Under the pieces are notes generated by a model that did not search any database, was not told the origin of the DNA, and saw only the letters and a program-made list of their open reading frames with translations. The position numbers and the translations under genes are program-made. Shown here in pieces: positions 44,965 to 52,271 of a stretch of DNA of 64,000 nucleotides (position 1 is its first letter; the number at the start of each line of letters is the position of its first letter). This DNA is from DYMC01 sp035406705 (lineage in GTDB: Bacteria > Verrucomicrobiota > Lentisphaeria > Victivallales > GWF2-50-93), in assembly GCA_964426675.1 (NCBI GenBank), contig CAYRRM010000003.1:62001-126000 (forward strand). Direction: 5' to 3'.

Positions 44965-45965
44965 AATCCTCCTCCAGATTTTTTTCTTATCCTGTTCAGC
45001 CAGATTTGAGCCGTTACCTGAATAGAAAAACTGACGATGAAGAGTATTAATCCCAACTCCAGTAGAACGCTTCTGAAAAAAGGTTGTGATACAGCTTCGG
45101 AAAATTGGCTTGCCAGCGTTGAGGCTATCGTTGTGCCTGGGGCGAGTAGAGAGAATGAAATTTTTTGAGCATTTCCTATTACAAATGTTATTGCCATGGT
45201 CTCGCCTATTGCTCTGCCAAGACCGAAGAAGACCCCACCAAGTATTCCCTGCAAGCCGTAGCGTAAAGTGACATGTCTGGCAACTTCCCATGTTGTCGAT
45301 CCTATTCCGTATGCGGATTCCTTCACAACTGGAGGGACCATTTTAAATATATCCCTGATAATTGCACTTGTAAATGGCAGAACCATAAGCGCCAGAATCA
45401 GTCCGGCGGTAAGGAAACCTATCCCTATTGATGGTCCAGAAAAAAATGGCAAACTTATATGTAAGCCAGTTATATTTGATAGAAAAACCGCGAAAATATC
45501 CAGAATAGGCTGAACATTTTTTGAAAAAAATGGTTGAATATAATCCTGCATGAATGGTGCGAAGACAAAAAGCCCCCACATTCCATAAATTATACTCGGA
45601 ATTGCTGCTAAAAGATCAAGCGCTTCACCTACGACTCTGCCAAGAATAGGATGCGATATTTCTACAAGAAAAAAGGCTATAAAGAGACTTGCAGGAATAG
45701 CGATCACCATTGCGATTAAGGTGGTAATCAATGTTCCGTAGATACTTTGAAGGGCGCCAAAATCCTGTTTTATAGGATTCCAACTACTTGACCACAGGAG
45801 GGAAAGACCGAACTTTTTGATTGATGGCCAAGAGTTAAGGATTAACTCTATGAACAGAAAAATTAAGACCAGGAAAATCATAAAAGCTGAACAGAGGCAA
45901 ATTATGCGAAAAAATTCGTCTATCGGGTTTTTTCTCATATTTAAACTATTATAATTTTTTTTCAT
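44961..45965 (-). CDS. pstC: Phosphate ABC transporter permease PstC
   Basis: 334 residues, six helices. GTLITTLIAMVIAIPASLFIAFFLVEI, LLAAIPSIIYGMWGLFVF and the EAA loop KESAYGIGSTTWEVARHVTLRYGLQGI with GRAIGETMAITFVIGNA are PstC standard. The second periplasmic loop carries an extra stretch of about 30 residues (FSKNVQPILDIFAVFLSNITG). Follows pstS after a stem-loop, so is probably made at a lower level than PstS. Confidence 0.96.
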   Translation of the reverse strand: MKKNYNSLNMRKNPIDEFFRIICLCSAFMIFLVLIFLFIELILNSWPSIKKFGLSLLWSSSWNPIKQDFGALQSIYGTLITTLIAMVIAIPASLFIAFFLVEISHPILGRVVGEALDLLAAIPSIIYGMWGLFVFAPFMQDYIQPFFSKNVQPILDIFAVFLSNITGLHISLPFFSGPSIGIGFLTAGLILALMVLPFTSAIIRDIFKMVPPVVKESAYGIGSTTWEVARHVTLRYGLQGILGGVFFGLGRAIGETMAITFVIGNAQKISFSLLAPGTTIASTLASQFSEAVSQPFFRSVLLELGLILFIVSFSIQVTAQIWLNRIRKKSGGGL

Positions 45966-45986
45966 TCATAGAGAAAATGGAGCGTC

Positions 45987-46021
45987 AAAAAACGGGTATG
46001 GGAGATTCTCTCCCAAACCCG
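45987..46021 (-). terminator. Stem-loop with U-tract between pstS and pstC
   Basis: On the minus strand CGGG-TT-TGGGAGA-GAA-TCTCCCA-TA-CCCG followed by TTTTTT. It lies inside the operon and probably acts as a partial terminator or 3' end protector of pstS mRNA. Confidence 0.8.
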
Positions 46022-46034
46022 CGAAGTTATTTTT

Positions 46035-47078
46035 TTACCAGATAGGCTGTCCATTTGAAGTTATTGACTTTTTCCAGTGTTCACGAACTTTATTAGCGAC
46101 ATTTTCTGGTATTGGTACATATTTCAACTTCTCAGCAATTGTTTTGCCATTGCTGTAAGCCCAATCAAAGAATGATATCATTTTCTTTGCAAGTTCGGCA
46201 TCTGGCTGTTCTTTATGAATTAAGATATATGTTGCTCCCATTATTGGCCAGGTGTTGTCTCCAGGCTGATTGGTTAAAACCATATAGAATCCAGGTGCAT
46301 TATCCCAATCGGCATTTGATGCGGCAGCAATGAAAGATTCCATATTTGGTTGAACAAATTTTCCGGCAGCATTTTCAAGTTGGGTGTATGTGAGTTTATT
46401 TTCAAAAGCATAAGACGATTCAACGTAACCAATTGAATATTTTGTTTTCTTTACCATCTGGGCAACTCCGGCATTGGTTTGTCCGCCAACGCCTGTTGGC
46501 CATGCAATTTCCTTGCCACAGCCGGGACCATCATTCCATTCTTTTGAAATTTTTGAAAGATAATTTGTAAAAGTCCAGGTTGTCCCTGAACCGTCGGCTC
46601 TGTGAACAACTGTTATCTCTTCATCGGGCAATGAAAGTCCATTGTTGATAGAGGTTATTCTCCCATCATTCCAGTTCTTTATCTTTCCGAGAAAAATATC
46701 GGCAAGAACATCTCTTGAAAGTTTCAGTTCACCCGATTTTATACCGGGTAAATTGACTATAATCACGATTCCTCCCATTAGCATAGGGAATTGAATCATT
46801 CCGTCTTTTTCAAGCACTTCCGCTTTTAACGGCTCGTCAGAGGCTCCAAAATTCACCGTCTTTGCCCTTATCTGAGCAAGCCCAGCTCCGGAACCAACCG
46901 ATTGATAATTGATTTTTTGTTTTGTGACGAGGGCATACTCTGCCATCCATTTTTGATAGCAAGGAGCCGGGAATGAAGCGCCAGCACCATTGACATTAGC
47001 TGCGAAAAGCCTGTTTGCGAATGAGAGCGAAAGCAATGCTCCAATTGCCACACTCATAATTTTTTTTAAATTCATCAC
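46035..47078 (-). CDS. pstS: Periplasmic phosphate-binding protein PstS
   Basis: 347 residues. Signal peptide to LFAANVNGAGASFP; GAGASFPAPCYQKW and NYQSVGSGAGLAQI bind phosphate, as do FGASDEPL and VHRADGSGTTWTFTNYL, with GPGCGKEIAWPTGVGGQTN further on. Starts GTG (47078) or ATG (47075), both served by GGAG. First gene of pstSCAB-phoUBR, with a Pho-box-like site upstream. Confidence 0.97.
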   Translation of the reverse strand: MMNLKKIMSVAIGALLSLSFANRLFAANVNGAGASFPAPCYQKWMAEYALVTKQKINYQSVGSGAGLAQIRAKTVNFGASDEPLKAEVLEKDGMIQFPMLMGGIVIIVNLPGIKSGELKLSRDVLADIFLGKIKNWNDGRITSINNGLSLPDEEITVVHRADGSGTTWTFTNYLSKISKEWNDGPGCGKEIAWPTGVGGQTNAGVAQMVKKTKYSIGYVESSYAFENKLTYTQLENAAGKFVQPNMESFIAAASNADWDNAPGFYMVLTNQPGDNTWPIMGATYILIHKEQPDAELAKKMISFFDWAYSNGKTIAEKLKYVPIPENVANKVREHWKKSITSNGQPIW

Positions 47079-47119
47079 AATATTCTCCTTTTTTTTTTGT
47101 AATTTAAACTAAGCTTTAA

Positions 47120-47148
47120 TTGTTAGGATTATGTTAGATTGATATTAG
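47120..47148 (-). promoter_or_regulatory. Pho-box-like triple direct repeat before pstS
   Basis: Plus strand heptamers TTGTTAG (47120), ATGTTAG (47131) and ATATTAG (47142), exactly 11 bases apart; on the coding strand CTAATAT, CTAACAT, CTAACAA. The E. coli PhoB site is CTGTCAT repeated every 11 bases, so spacing and the CT..CA/A pattern agree. The site is about 42-70 bases before the start codon. Confidence 0.7.
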
Positions 47149-47160
47149 TTTTTTAATAAT

Positions 47161-47189
47161 AAAAAAGGGGGGCTTAGCCCCCATTTTTT
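47161..47189 (-). terminator. Terminator after the secretin pair
   Basis: GGGGGC-TAA-GCCCCC on the minus strand followed by TTTTTT; it separates the secretin genes from the pst promoter. The plus strand also ends in ATTTTTT. Confidence 0.85.
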
Positions 47190-47195
47190 CATACT

Positions 47196-49214
47196 TTATG
47201 GAAGAGGATCAAAGCTATTTTTATCCTCGTCGAGGATAAATTGATCAAAACCATATTTGTTTAAACCACCAGATTTCTTGAGTTTCTCCTTTATTTCTGA
47301 GATTAAGGATAGCTCTTCTTGAGTCAGGCTATTTTCAGGCATTACTGTTTTGCAATCAAGGACTGCAACGATTTGATTTTTCTTGGAAACTTCAGATTCA
47401 CTGGAAAGTAACCAGCCGAGGATGGGAAGGTCTCCGAGATATGGAACCTTTGCTACACTTCTTACTACTGCGTATTTGTCGATTCCACCAACAACAAGTC
47501 TTTCCCCTTTATTATTTATCATGAACTTATTTTGAACTTCACTTTTTGCTGTTCTTGGATTCCCAGCGTCATCAAAACCTATTAAACTTGTATTATTCAT
47601 ATAAACGTCTACAACTGTCATTTCGTCGCTTACGTTTGGAATCATGGAGAGGAAGAAACCATATCCGCTAACGTTAGTTACTCTGGCAAAATCCCTGTAA
47701 ATAGTATCGCTCTGATCCATAGAGAACGAAAGATTTTGCTTTTGCCATTCATATCTATAGACGTAATCGTCTGTTACAACTCCCGTTGTTGGAATAGAGA
47801 CAGATTTTTCAAGTGAAACGCTGCTTAGTCCCTCTACTCGATATCCTATTACTTCGTAATCAAGGTTAGTTTGATTATCTCTTCTGTATCTTACAAGGAC
47901 TACTCCCTGTGCACGAGCAGCATCTTCATCAAGTTGAATTCCATAGTAGTATCTATTGCCATCAAACACTCTTGTTATGGTCATATCGCCACGATAAGGG
48001 TTTGCACCTCCCCCCTGTCCTGCTGGAACAGCCTGATTTTGGAGTGAAATAGTTACATTATTTCCTCTGTCATCCGTAGCCTTAAGGCGATATCTACCTG
48101 CATTAAGCCCGGTAGTATCATCTGCAAAATAATCTGTGTTTCCGTCGTAAATTCTGGCATCTGTTAATTTATAATATCCGAATGTTTCAATATTCTGGAT
48201 TTTTTCACCATCTTTAAAACCTGCAATTTTTGTTGTAGTTTCTATAACTCCTTCTTTATTGTTCATTATAGAAAGTTCTCCGCTTGTGATTACGCTTGCT
48301 TTTCCTTTTACTGCAAGGAAATCTAGGAATTTGCTGTTCCAGCGTGGACTGAATTTGAAGAATTGTGTTCTTGTGTCATGAATTGAGGGAGTCTGAGCAA
48401 TATTTTTTACGGCGTCCCATCCATTTGTAAATTTTGACCCTATGGAAAAGACATCGGAGCCAGGACCATTTTTCCACGCTTGAAAGTCAACACCAAGAGT
48501 TCCATCATTTTCATTTGAAAGTTCATATATAGTGTATTTTATTTTTACTTCTGGTGTTGGCAGGTCAAAAACTTTTAGCATATTTTTAATGTTTTTAATG
48601 CTATATACCGGGACATAGAATAATAAACCATTAAGGCCCGGATCAACGACTACTTTATCTTTTCCTCCGTCGAGTTCTTTGTCATCGTGTGAAATATTCA
48701 TCCCTACTTTCTTGATTTTTTCAGCGAGCCATTTAGCATCGTTATATTTGGGGAAATAAACGAATGATTCCGACCCACTTGAAGAGCTTATATTGGGCTT
48801 ATCAAGAATTTCAATCATTTCATCGAAGCCCATTCCATTTTCCTGTTTACCAAAACGATAAGCCTCAGCTGATACAATGATAATTCCTGTACCATCATTG
48901 TATTTTATACATTCAACTTTAGCCCTATCACCTTTTACACTTTCTGATCTCGCAGCTGATCTTAAATATGGACGTAATTCGTATGGGTCGGCGTGTTTCA
49001 GAACATAAGCTTTTGTAATAATGTCCGGGTCATTTTGATCTTGAGTGATGTATAATTCCTTTGTGTCATCCTTAACATCAATTCTCAGATGTGTTTGCAT
49101 CTGGCTTGGTAAAGCATAAGGTGTTGGCGCTGTATTTTTGTCAAATGCAGAGAGTCCTATTGAGAGCAATCCGCCGGCAATTAGGAGAATGTTTTTTACA
49201 TATAATTTTTTCAT
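47196..49214 (-). CDS. Secretin-like outer-membrane protein (type II/III secretin family), long paralogue
   Basis: 672 residues with signal peptide (LLIAGGLLSIGLSAFD). An N-terminal ring-type domain opens with AYVLKHADPYELRPYLRSAARSES; a central region has the block FQAWKNGPGSDVF at about 245-256, shared with the next gene; the C-terminus has GERLVVGGIDKY, VPYLGDLPILGWLLSS and KNQIVAVLDCKTV, the secretin signature. Between about 330 and 510 lies a unique beta-rich insert. It would form a gated ring in the outer membrane. No ATPase or inner-membrane platform is nearby. AAGGAG precedes the ATG. Confidence 0.83.
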   Translation of the reverse strand: MKKLYVKNILLIAGGLLSIGLSAFDKNTAPTPYALPSQMQTHLRIDVKDDTKELYITQDQNDPDIITKAYVLKHADPYELRPYLRSAARSESVKGDRAKVECIKYNDGTGIIIVSAEAYRFGKQENGMGFDEMIEILDKPNISSSSGSESFVYFPKYNDAKWLAEKIKKVGMNISHDDKELDGGKDKVVVDPGLNGLLFYVPVYSIKNIKNMLKVFDLPTPEVKIKYTIYELSNENDGTLGVDFQAWKNGPGSDVFSIGSKFTNGWDAVKNIAQTPSIHDTRTQFFKFSPRWNSKFLDFLAVKGKASVITSGELSIMNNKEGVIETTTKIAGFKDGEKIQNIETFGYYKLTDARIYDGNTDYFADDTTGLNAGRYRLKATDDRGNNVTISLQNQAVPAGQGGGANPYRGDMTITRVFDGNRYYYGIQLDEDAARAQGVVLVRYRRDNQTNLDYEVIGYRVEGLSSVSLEKSVSIPTTGVVTDDYVYRYEWQKQNLSFSMDQSDTIYRDFARVTNVSGYGFFLSMIPNVSDEMTVVDVYMNNTSLIGFDDAGNPRTAKSEVQNKFMINNKGERLVVGGIDKYAVVRSVAKVPYLGDLPILGWLLSSESEVSKKNQIVAVLDCKTVMPENSLTQEELSLISEIKEKLKKSGGLNKYGFDQFILDEDKNSFDPLP

Positions 49215-49235
49215 TTTTAAAACTCCTTTTATTTG

Positions 49236-50660
49236 TTATTGGTTACTTTTTTTTACTTCATTTATAGCCATTTCTGTGAGATTAATTAAATTTCCTGCCC
49301 ATTGTGAGATATCCATTTTAGGGTCAAGAGGTTTTGTTGAAACTGTAATAAAAACTCTTTTGTAAGAATTTGATTCTACTGTGGAACCAAAGAGATATTT
49401 TAAAACTGGTATTTCACAGAGCCACGGGATTCCGTTGTTTTGATTTGACTTTTGTTCTTTTGCATAAGATGCGAGGAGTTTTTCTGTTCCGACATCTATG
49501 GTTGTCCAGCCAGTGAAATAATACTGGTCTCTTACATCTGTGCCATCATTTGTTTTCTCTACGGTATCTGATATTTGTAATTCCCAACCGAATTTTGCAG
49601 CCACTACTTTTTCTTCTGCGTTTAAACCATTAAATGTAATGGTTGGTCTTCTGAGATAGAAATATAATTCAGAACCTGAAGATTTTACGTTTACATTTTG
49701 ATTTTTGTCTTTCACAATGCCCTGATAATTTGGTGAGAATTTGATTTTAAATTTTGCTTTACTAAACTTTTTTGCTCCTGGGTCATAGTTAAAATCATTC
49801 GTCACAGTCAAAATTCCTGAACTTGCGATTTTTGCCTTTCCCTTCTGATTCAATAATCTTAAAAATGTTGCATCGAATTGAGGGGCAACCATAAATCCTC
49901 CCCAACTGTTAGTTAAGCTTGCGGCAGTATTTATCGAGTTTGTCCAATCGCCGCTATCAATAAATTTTTGAAAATCAAAAAAATCAAATCCTGAAGCAAA
50001 AATATTTGCCCCTGGACCATTTTTCCAACTTATGTAATCAATTCCAAGTTCCTTAAGATCATCATCACTTACTTCATAAATATTTAATGTCATTTCTATT
50101 TGAGGTATTGGTTTGTCAAAAAACTGGAGATTTTTTACAACGCTGCCTCCATCTGATTTTGAATCTTTCCAATAAACAATATTGTTTTGAAGGTCGACGA
50201 AGTGATTTCCATCTGAACTACCTACGGTTTTTGCTATGTCTACGAATTCTGAGGCCATTCTATATCTTGGATAGTAAATAGAATTTGTAATGCCGCTTCC
50301 ATTTATTAGAGAGCCATTTTCATCAATTTTGCCAGGTCTATCGAGTTTTGCAATTAAATCGTCTACATAAGGCATCATTTTTTCCCCTGTGCTAACAACG
50401 AGGAATTGCTGTTTTGTGGGTTTACAATTGAGTCGTTCTACTGATGATTCTGACGAATACCTCATTACTGCACCAAGAACGAAAGGGGTAATATCTACAG
50501 CTTTTACATGTTTGAGCTCATAGATTTTTGTCGTCATTCGCCTCTGGCCTCTGTCTTCAATTACTTTTAATTCTCTTTTTTCTTGTGCAATGACTGTAGA
50601 GGCTAAAGCCGCTACAAGAATTGCCCTCATTAAGAGTTTCGTCACCATTTTGGGGTTCAT
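49236..50660 (-). CDS. Secretin-like protein, short paralogue
   Basis: 474 residues with signal peptide (AILVAALASTVIAQ). It aligns with the downstream protein: IYELKHVKAVDITPFVLGAVMRYSSES matches the ring-domain start, YISWKNGPGANIF (about 210-221) matches the WKNGPG block, and IPWLCEIPVLKYLFGS then KRVFITVSTKPLDP matches the secretin end, though less typical. The two may form a mixed ring or inner and outer gates. Start supported by AGGAGAAAAGAAATG. The genes are 21 bases apart. A Pho-box-like dimer lies 67-84 bases upstream. Confidence 0.78.
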   Translation of the reverse strand: MNPKMVTKLLMRAILVAALASTVIAQEKRELKVIEDRGQRRMTTKIYELKHVKAVDITPFVLGAVMRYSSESSVERLNCKPTKQQFLVVSTGEKMMPYVDDLIAKLDRPGKIDENGSLINGSGITNSIYYPRYRMASEFVDIAKTVGSSDGNHFVDLQNNIVYWKDSKSDGGSVVKNLQFFDKPIPQIEMTLNIYEVSDDDLKELGIDYISWKNGPGANIFASGFDFFDFQKFIDSGDWTNSINTAASLTNSWGGFMVAPQFDATFLRLLNQKGKAKIASSGILTVTNDFNYDPGAKKFSKAKFKIKFSPNYQGIVKDKNQNVNVKSSGSELYFYLRRPTITFNGLNAEEKVVAAKFGWELQISDTVEKTNDGTDVRDQYYFTGWTTIDVGTEKLLASYAKEQKSNQNNGIPWLCEIPVLKYLFGSTVESNSYKRVFITVSTKPLDPKMDISQWAGNLINLTEMAINEVKKSNQ

Positions 50661-50726
50661 TTCTTTTCTCCTTTTTTTCTGATTTTAGAAAATTTGATTT
50701 TTAATTTGCTTAAAAATAAACTTTGA

Positions 50727-50744
50727 TTATTAGGCGCATGTTAG
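50727..50744 (-). promoter_or_regulatory. Pho-box-like direct repeat before the secretin pair
   Basis: Plus strand heptamers TTATTAG (50727-50733) and ATGTTAG (50738-50744), again 11 bases apart; coding strand CTAACAT-GCGC-CTAATAA. ATGTTAG is identical to the middle unit before pstS. Confidence 0.6.
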
Positions 50745-50854
50745 TAAAAAATAAAAAAAAGATTAATTTGAAATTTATGAGGGGATGGGAAAAAGGCTAT
50801 AGGATATGGTAAATTTACTTTCAATTAGCGTATGTTATTCATTAAAAAAAAATA

Positions 50855-50896
50855 CAATTTTTGTCTACTTCTTCAGATCTTTGAAGAAGAAGTAGA
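50855..50896 (-). terminator. Probable terminator of the toroid-repeat gene
   Basis: CTACTTCTTC pairs with GAAGAAGTAG around an internal loop; on the minus strand a T-rich stretch follows after about 12 bases. Confidence 0.5.
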
Positions 50897-50912
50897 AACA
50901 GAATTTTTTTTA

Positions 50913-52112
50913 TCAATTCAGATAAGGAGCTAATGCTGCTTCCATTGCAAGTAGGGAATACGCGGTTACAAGTTCTGGTATTGATTCCATCCATCGGCCA
51001 TGTTTATCATTTTTCCAGCTTCCATCTCCTTTCTGTAGTTCGAGAAGTTTCTTTACGAGGTCAACTCTCCAATTGTGAACCTCGCCTTTATCCGTTTTTA
51101 TAATGTCTTCTCCAAGTACAGAATGTGCTTTTGCAAATACATTTAGATAGTAAAAGTGGCCTTCTGGTCCCATTCCCGGGTTTTCATCGAGGGTATAATT
51201 TTTTGCCGCCCATTCGACTGCTGCCTGAACTCTTGGGTCATCTTTTGAAAGCTTTGCATAAATCATGCTTTTTAACCCTGCATAAGTCATTGAACCATAA
51301 GAGCGTAAAGTTTTTTTATCTTCGAATTTTAAACTTGCTTTACTTTCATCTGGCTTATAAACGAATCCTCCATAATTTGGATCATTTTTATCTTTTACAA
51401 CCCAGACCTGATCGTTTGATTCAGGCAGATTTTGTAGTCTACTTAAAAAGAGAACAGCGTTTTTCCATGCAAGTTTTGATTTTTCAGCATCTTTTGGATC
51501 TTTTGAATAAGGCTCCTTATCCAAAAATTCAGTAAGATATAAGGCTTCAAGTGCCCACTGAGTGTTTGATAAATCAGGACGACCAGGTCCAGCTGATCCA
51601 TATCCAATACCGCCATAAAAAGGATTGTCCTTTGACATGGGAGTATCTGGATTTTCTTCATTACACTGTAACCTAATTAGATATTTACGAGCCTTTTTCA
51701 TTATTTCGTAGTCTTCAGGGTTATTTATTACTGCCAATGTTGCCAGGCATACCGCTGTACTGTAATTAGGATAATCTTTTTCTTTACAGATAGATCCGTC
51801 AGGGTTAACAAAACTGAGGATGTATTTTCGAGCTTTCTCAACTGCTGCATCCTTTAATTCAAGATTTTGTTTTGTTTTGCTTTTGTATATAGCCATAGCG
51901 CAAAGCCCTGTAATAGCTGGATGATCACACCATGCTCCATTTTGCATCTGTTTATCAGTAAAAAAATTTACTGCTCGCTGTATTGCGGCATTTGACTCAC
52001 GGATAAGAGACTCATCAAAAGGATTGTCCGAAATAGCTTTTTTCTGAATCTCTGCTTCTGAAAAAATTGAAAGAGATAGAGAGAAAAGAGATAATAGTAG
52101 AATTTTTTTCAT
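50913..52112 (-). CDS. Exported prenyltransferase/squalene-oxidase-type repeat protein
   Basis: 399 residues: signal peptide (ILLLSLFSLSLSIFSEA), then alpha/alpha toroid repeats, with the typical units QNGAWCDHPAITGLCAMAIY, NPDGSICKEKDYPNYSTAVCLATL, SNTQWALEAL and LQKGDGSWKNDKHGRWMES. The acidic DxDD of squalene-hopene cyclases is missing, so cyclase activity is unlikely; similar secreted proteins of unknown role are common in Planctomycetota. AGGAG lies before the ATG. It is upstream of the secretin pair on the same strand and could be a partner or a cargo, which is inference. Confidence 0.83.
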   Translation of the reverse strand: MKKILLLSLFSLSLSIFSEAEIQKKAISDNPFDESLIRESNAAIQRAVNFFTDKQMQNGAWCDHPAITGLCAMAIYKSKTKQNLELKDAAVEKARKYILSFVNPDGSICKEKDYPNYSTAVCLATLAVINNPEDYEIMKKARKYLIRLQCNEENPDTPMSKDNPFYGGIGYGSAGPGRPDLSNTQWALEALYLTEFLDKEPYSKDPKDAEKSKLAWKNAVLFLSRLQNLPESNDQVWVVKDKNDPNYGGFVYKPDESKASLKFEDKKTLRSYGSMTYAGLKSMIYAKLSKDDPRVQAAVEWAAKNYTLDENPGMGPEGHFYYLNVFAKAHSVLGEDIIKTDKGEVHNWRVDLVKKLLELQKGDGSWKNDKHGRWMESIPELVTAYSLLAMEAALAPYLN

Positions 52113-52271
52113 GAATATTACTCCTACGTTTAAGTTTTACTTAAGTTAATTTAGCAGATTTGTTAAATATGTCAAATTTTCTTTTGAAATTAAAAAAAAT
52201 CTTGAAAAATTTGTATTTACCAGTATTTTATTCGTTTTATTATTAAATTATTTCAAAAGTGAAGGTTTATA

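Larger units (their letters stand above)
50661..50912. other. Intergenic region between toroid-repeat gene and secretin pair
   Basis: About 250 AT-rich bases holding the Pho-box-like dimer and the terminator of the upstream gene; nothing else recognised. Confidence 0.5.

Noticed and set aside
44965..45291. Upstream extension of pstA
   Set aside because: It is the out-of-frame shadow of pstC; the GTGA overlap with GGAGGAGG marks the real start.
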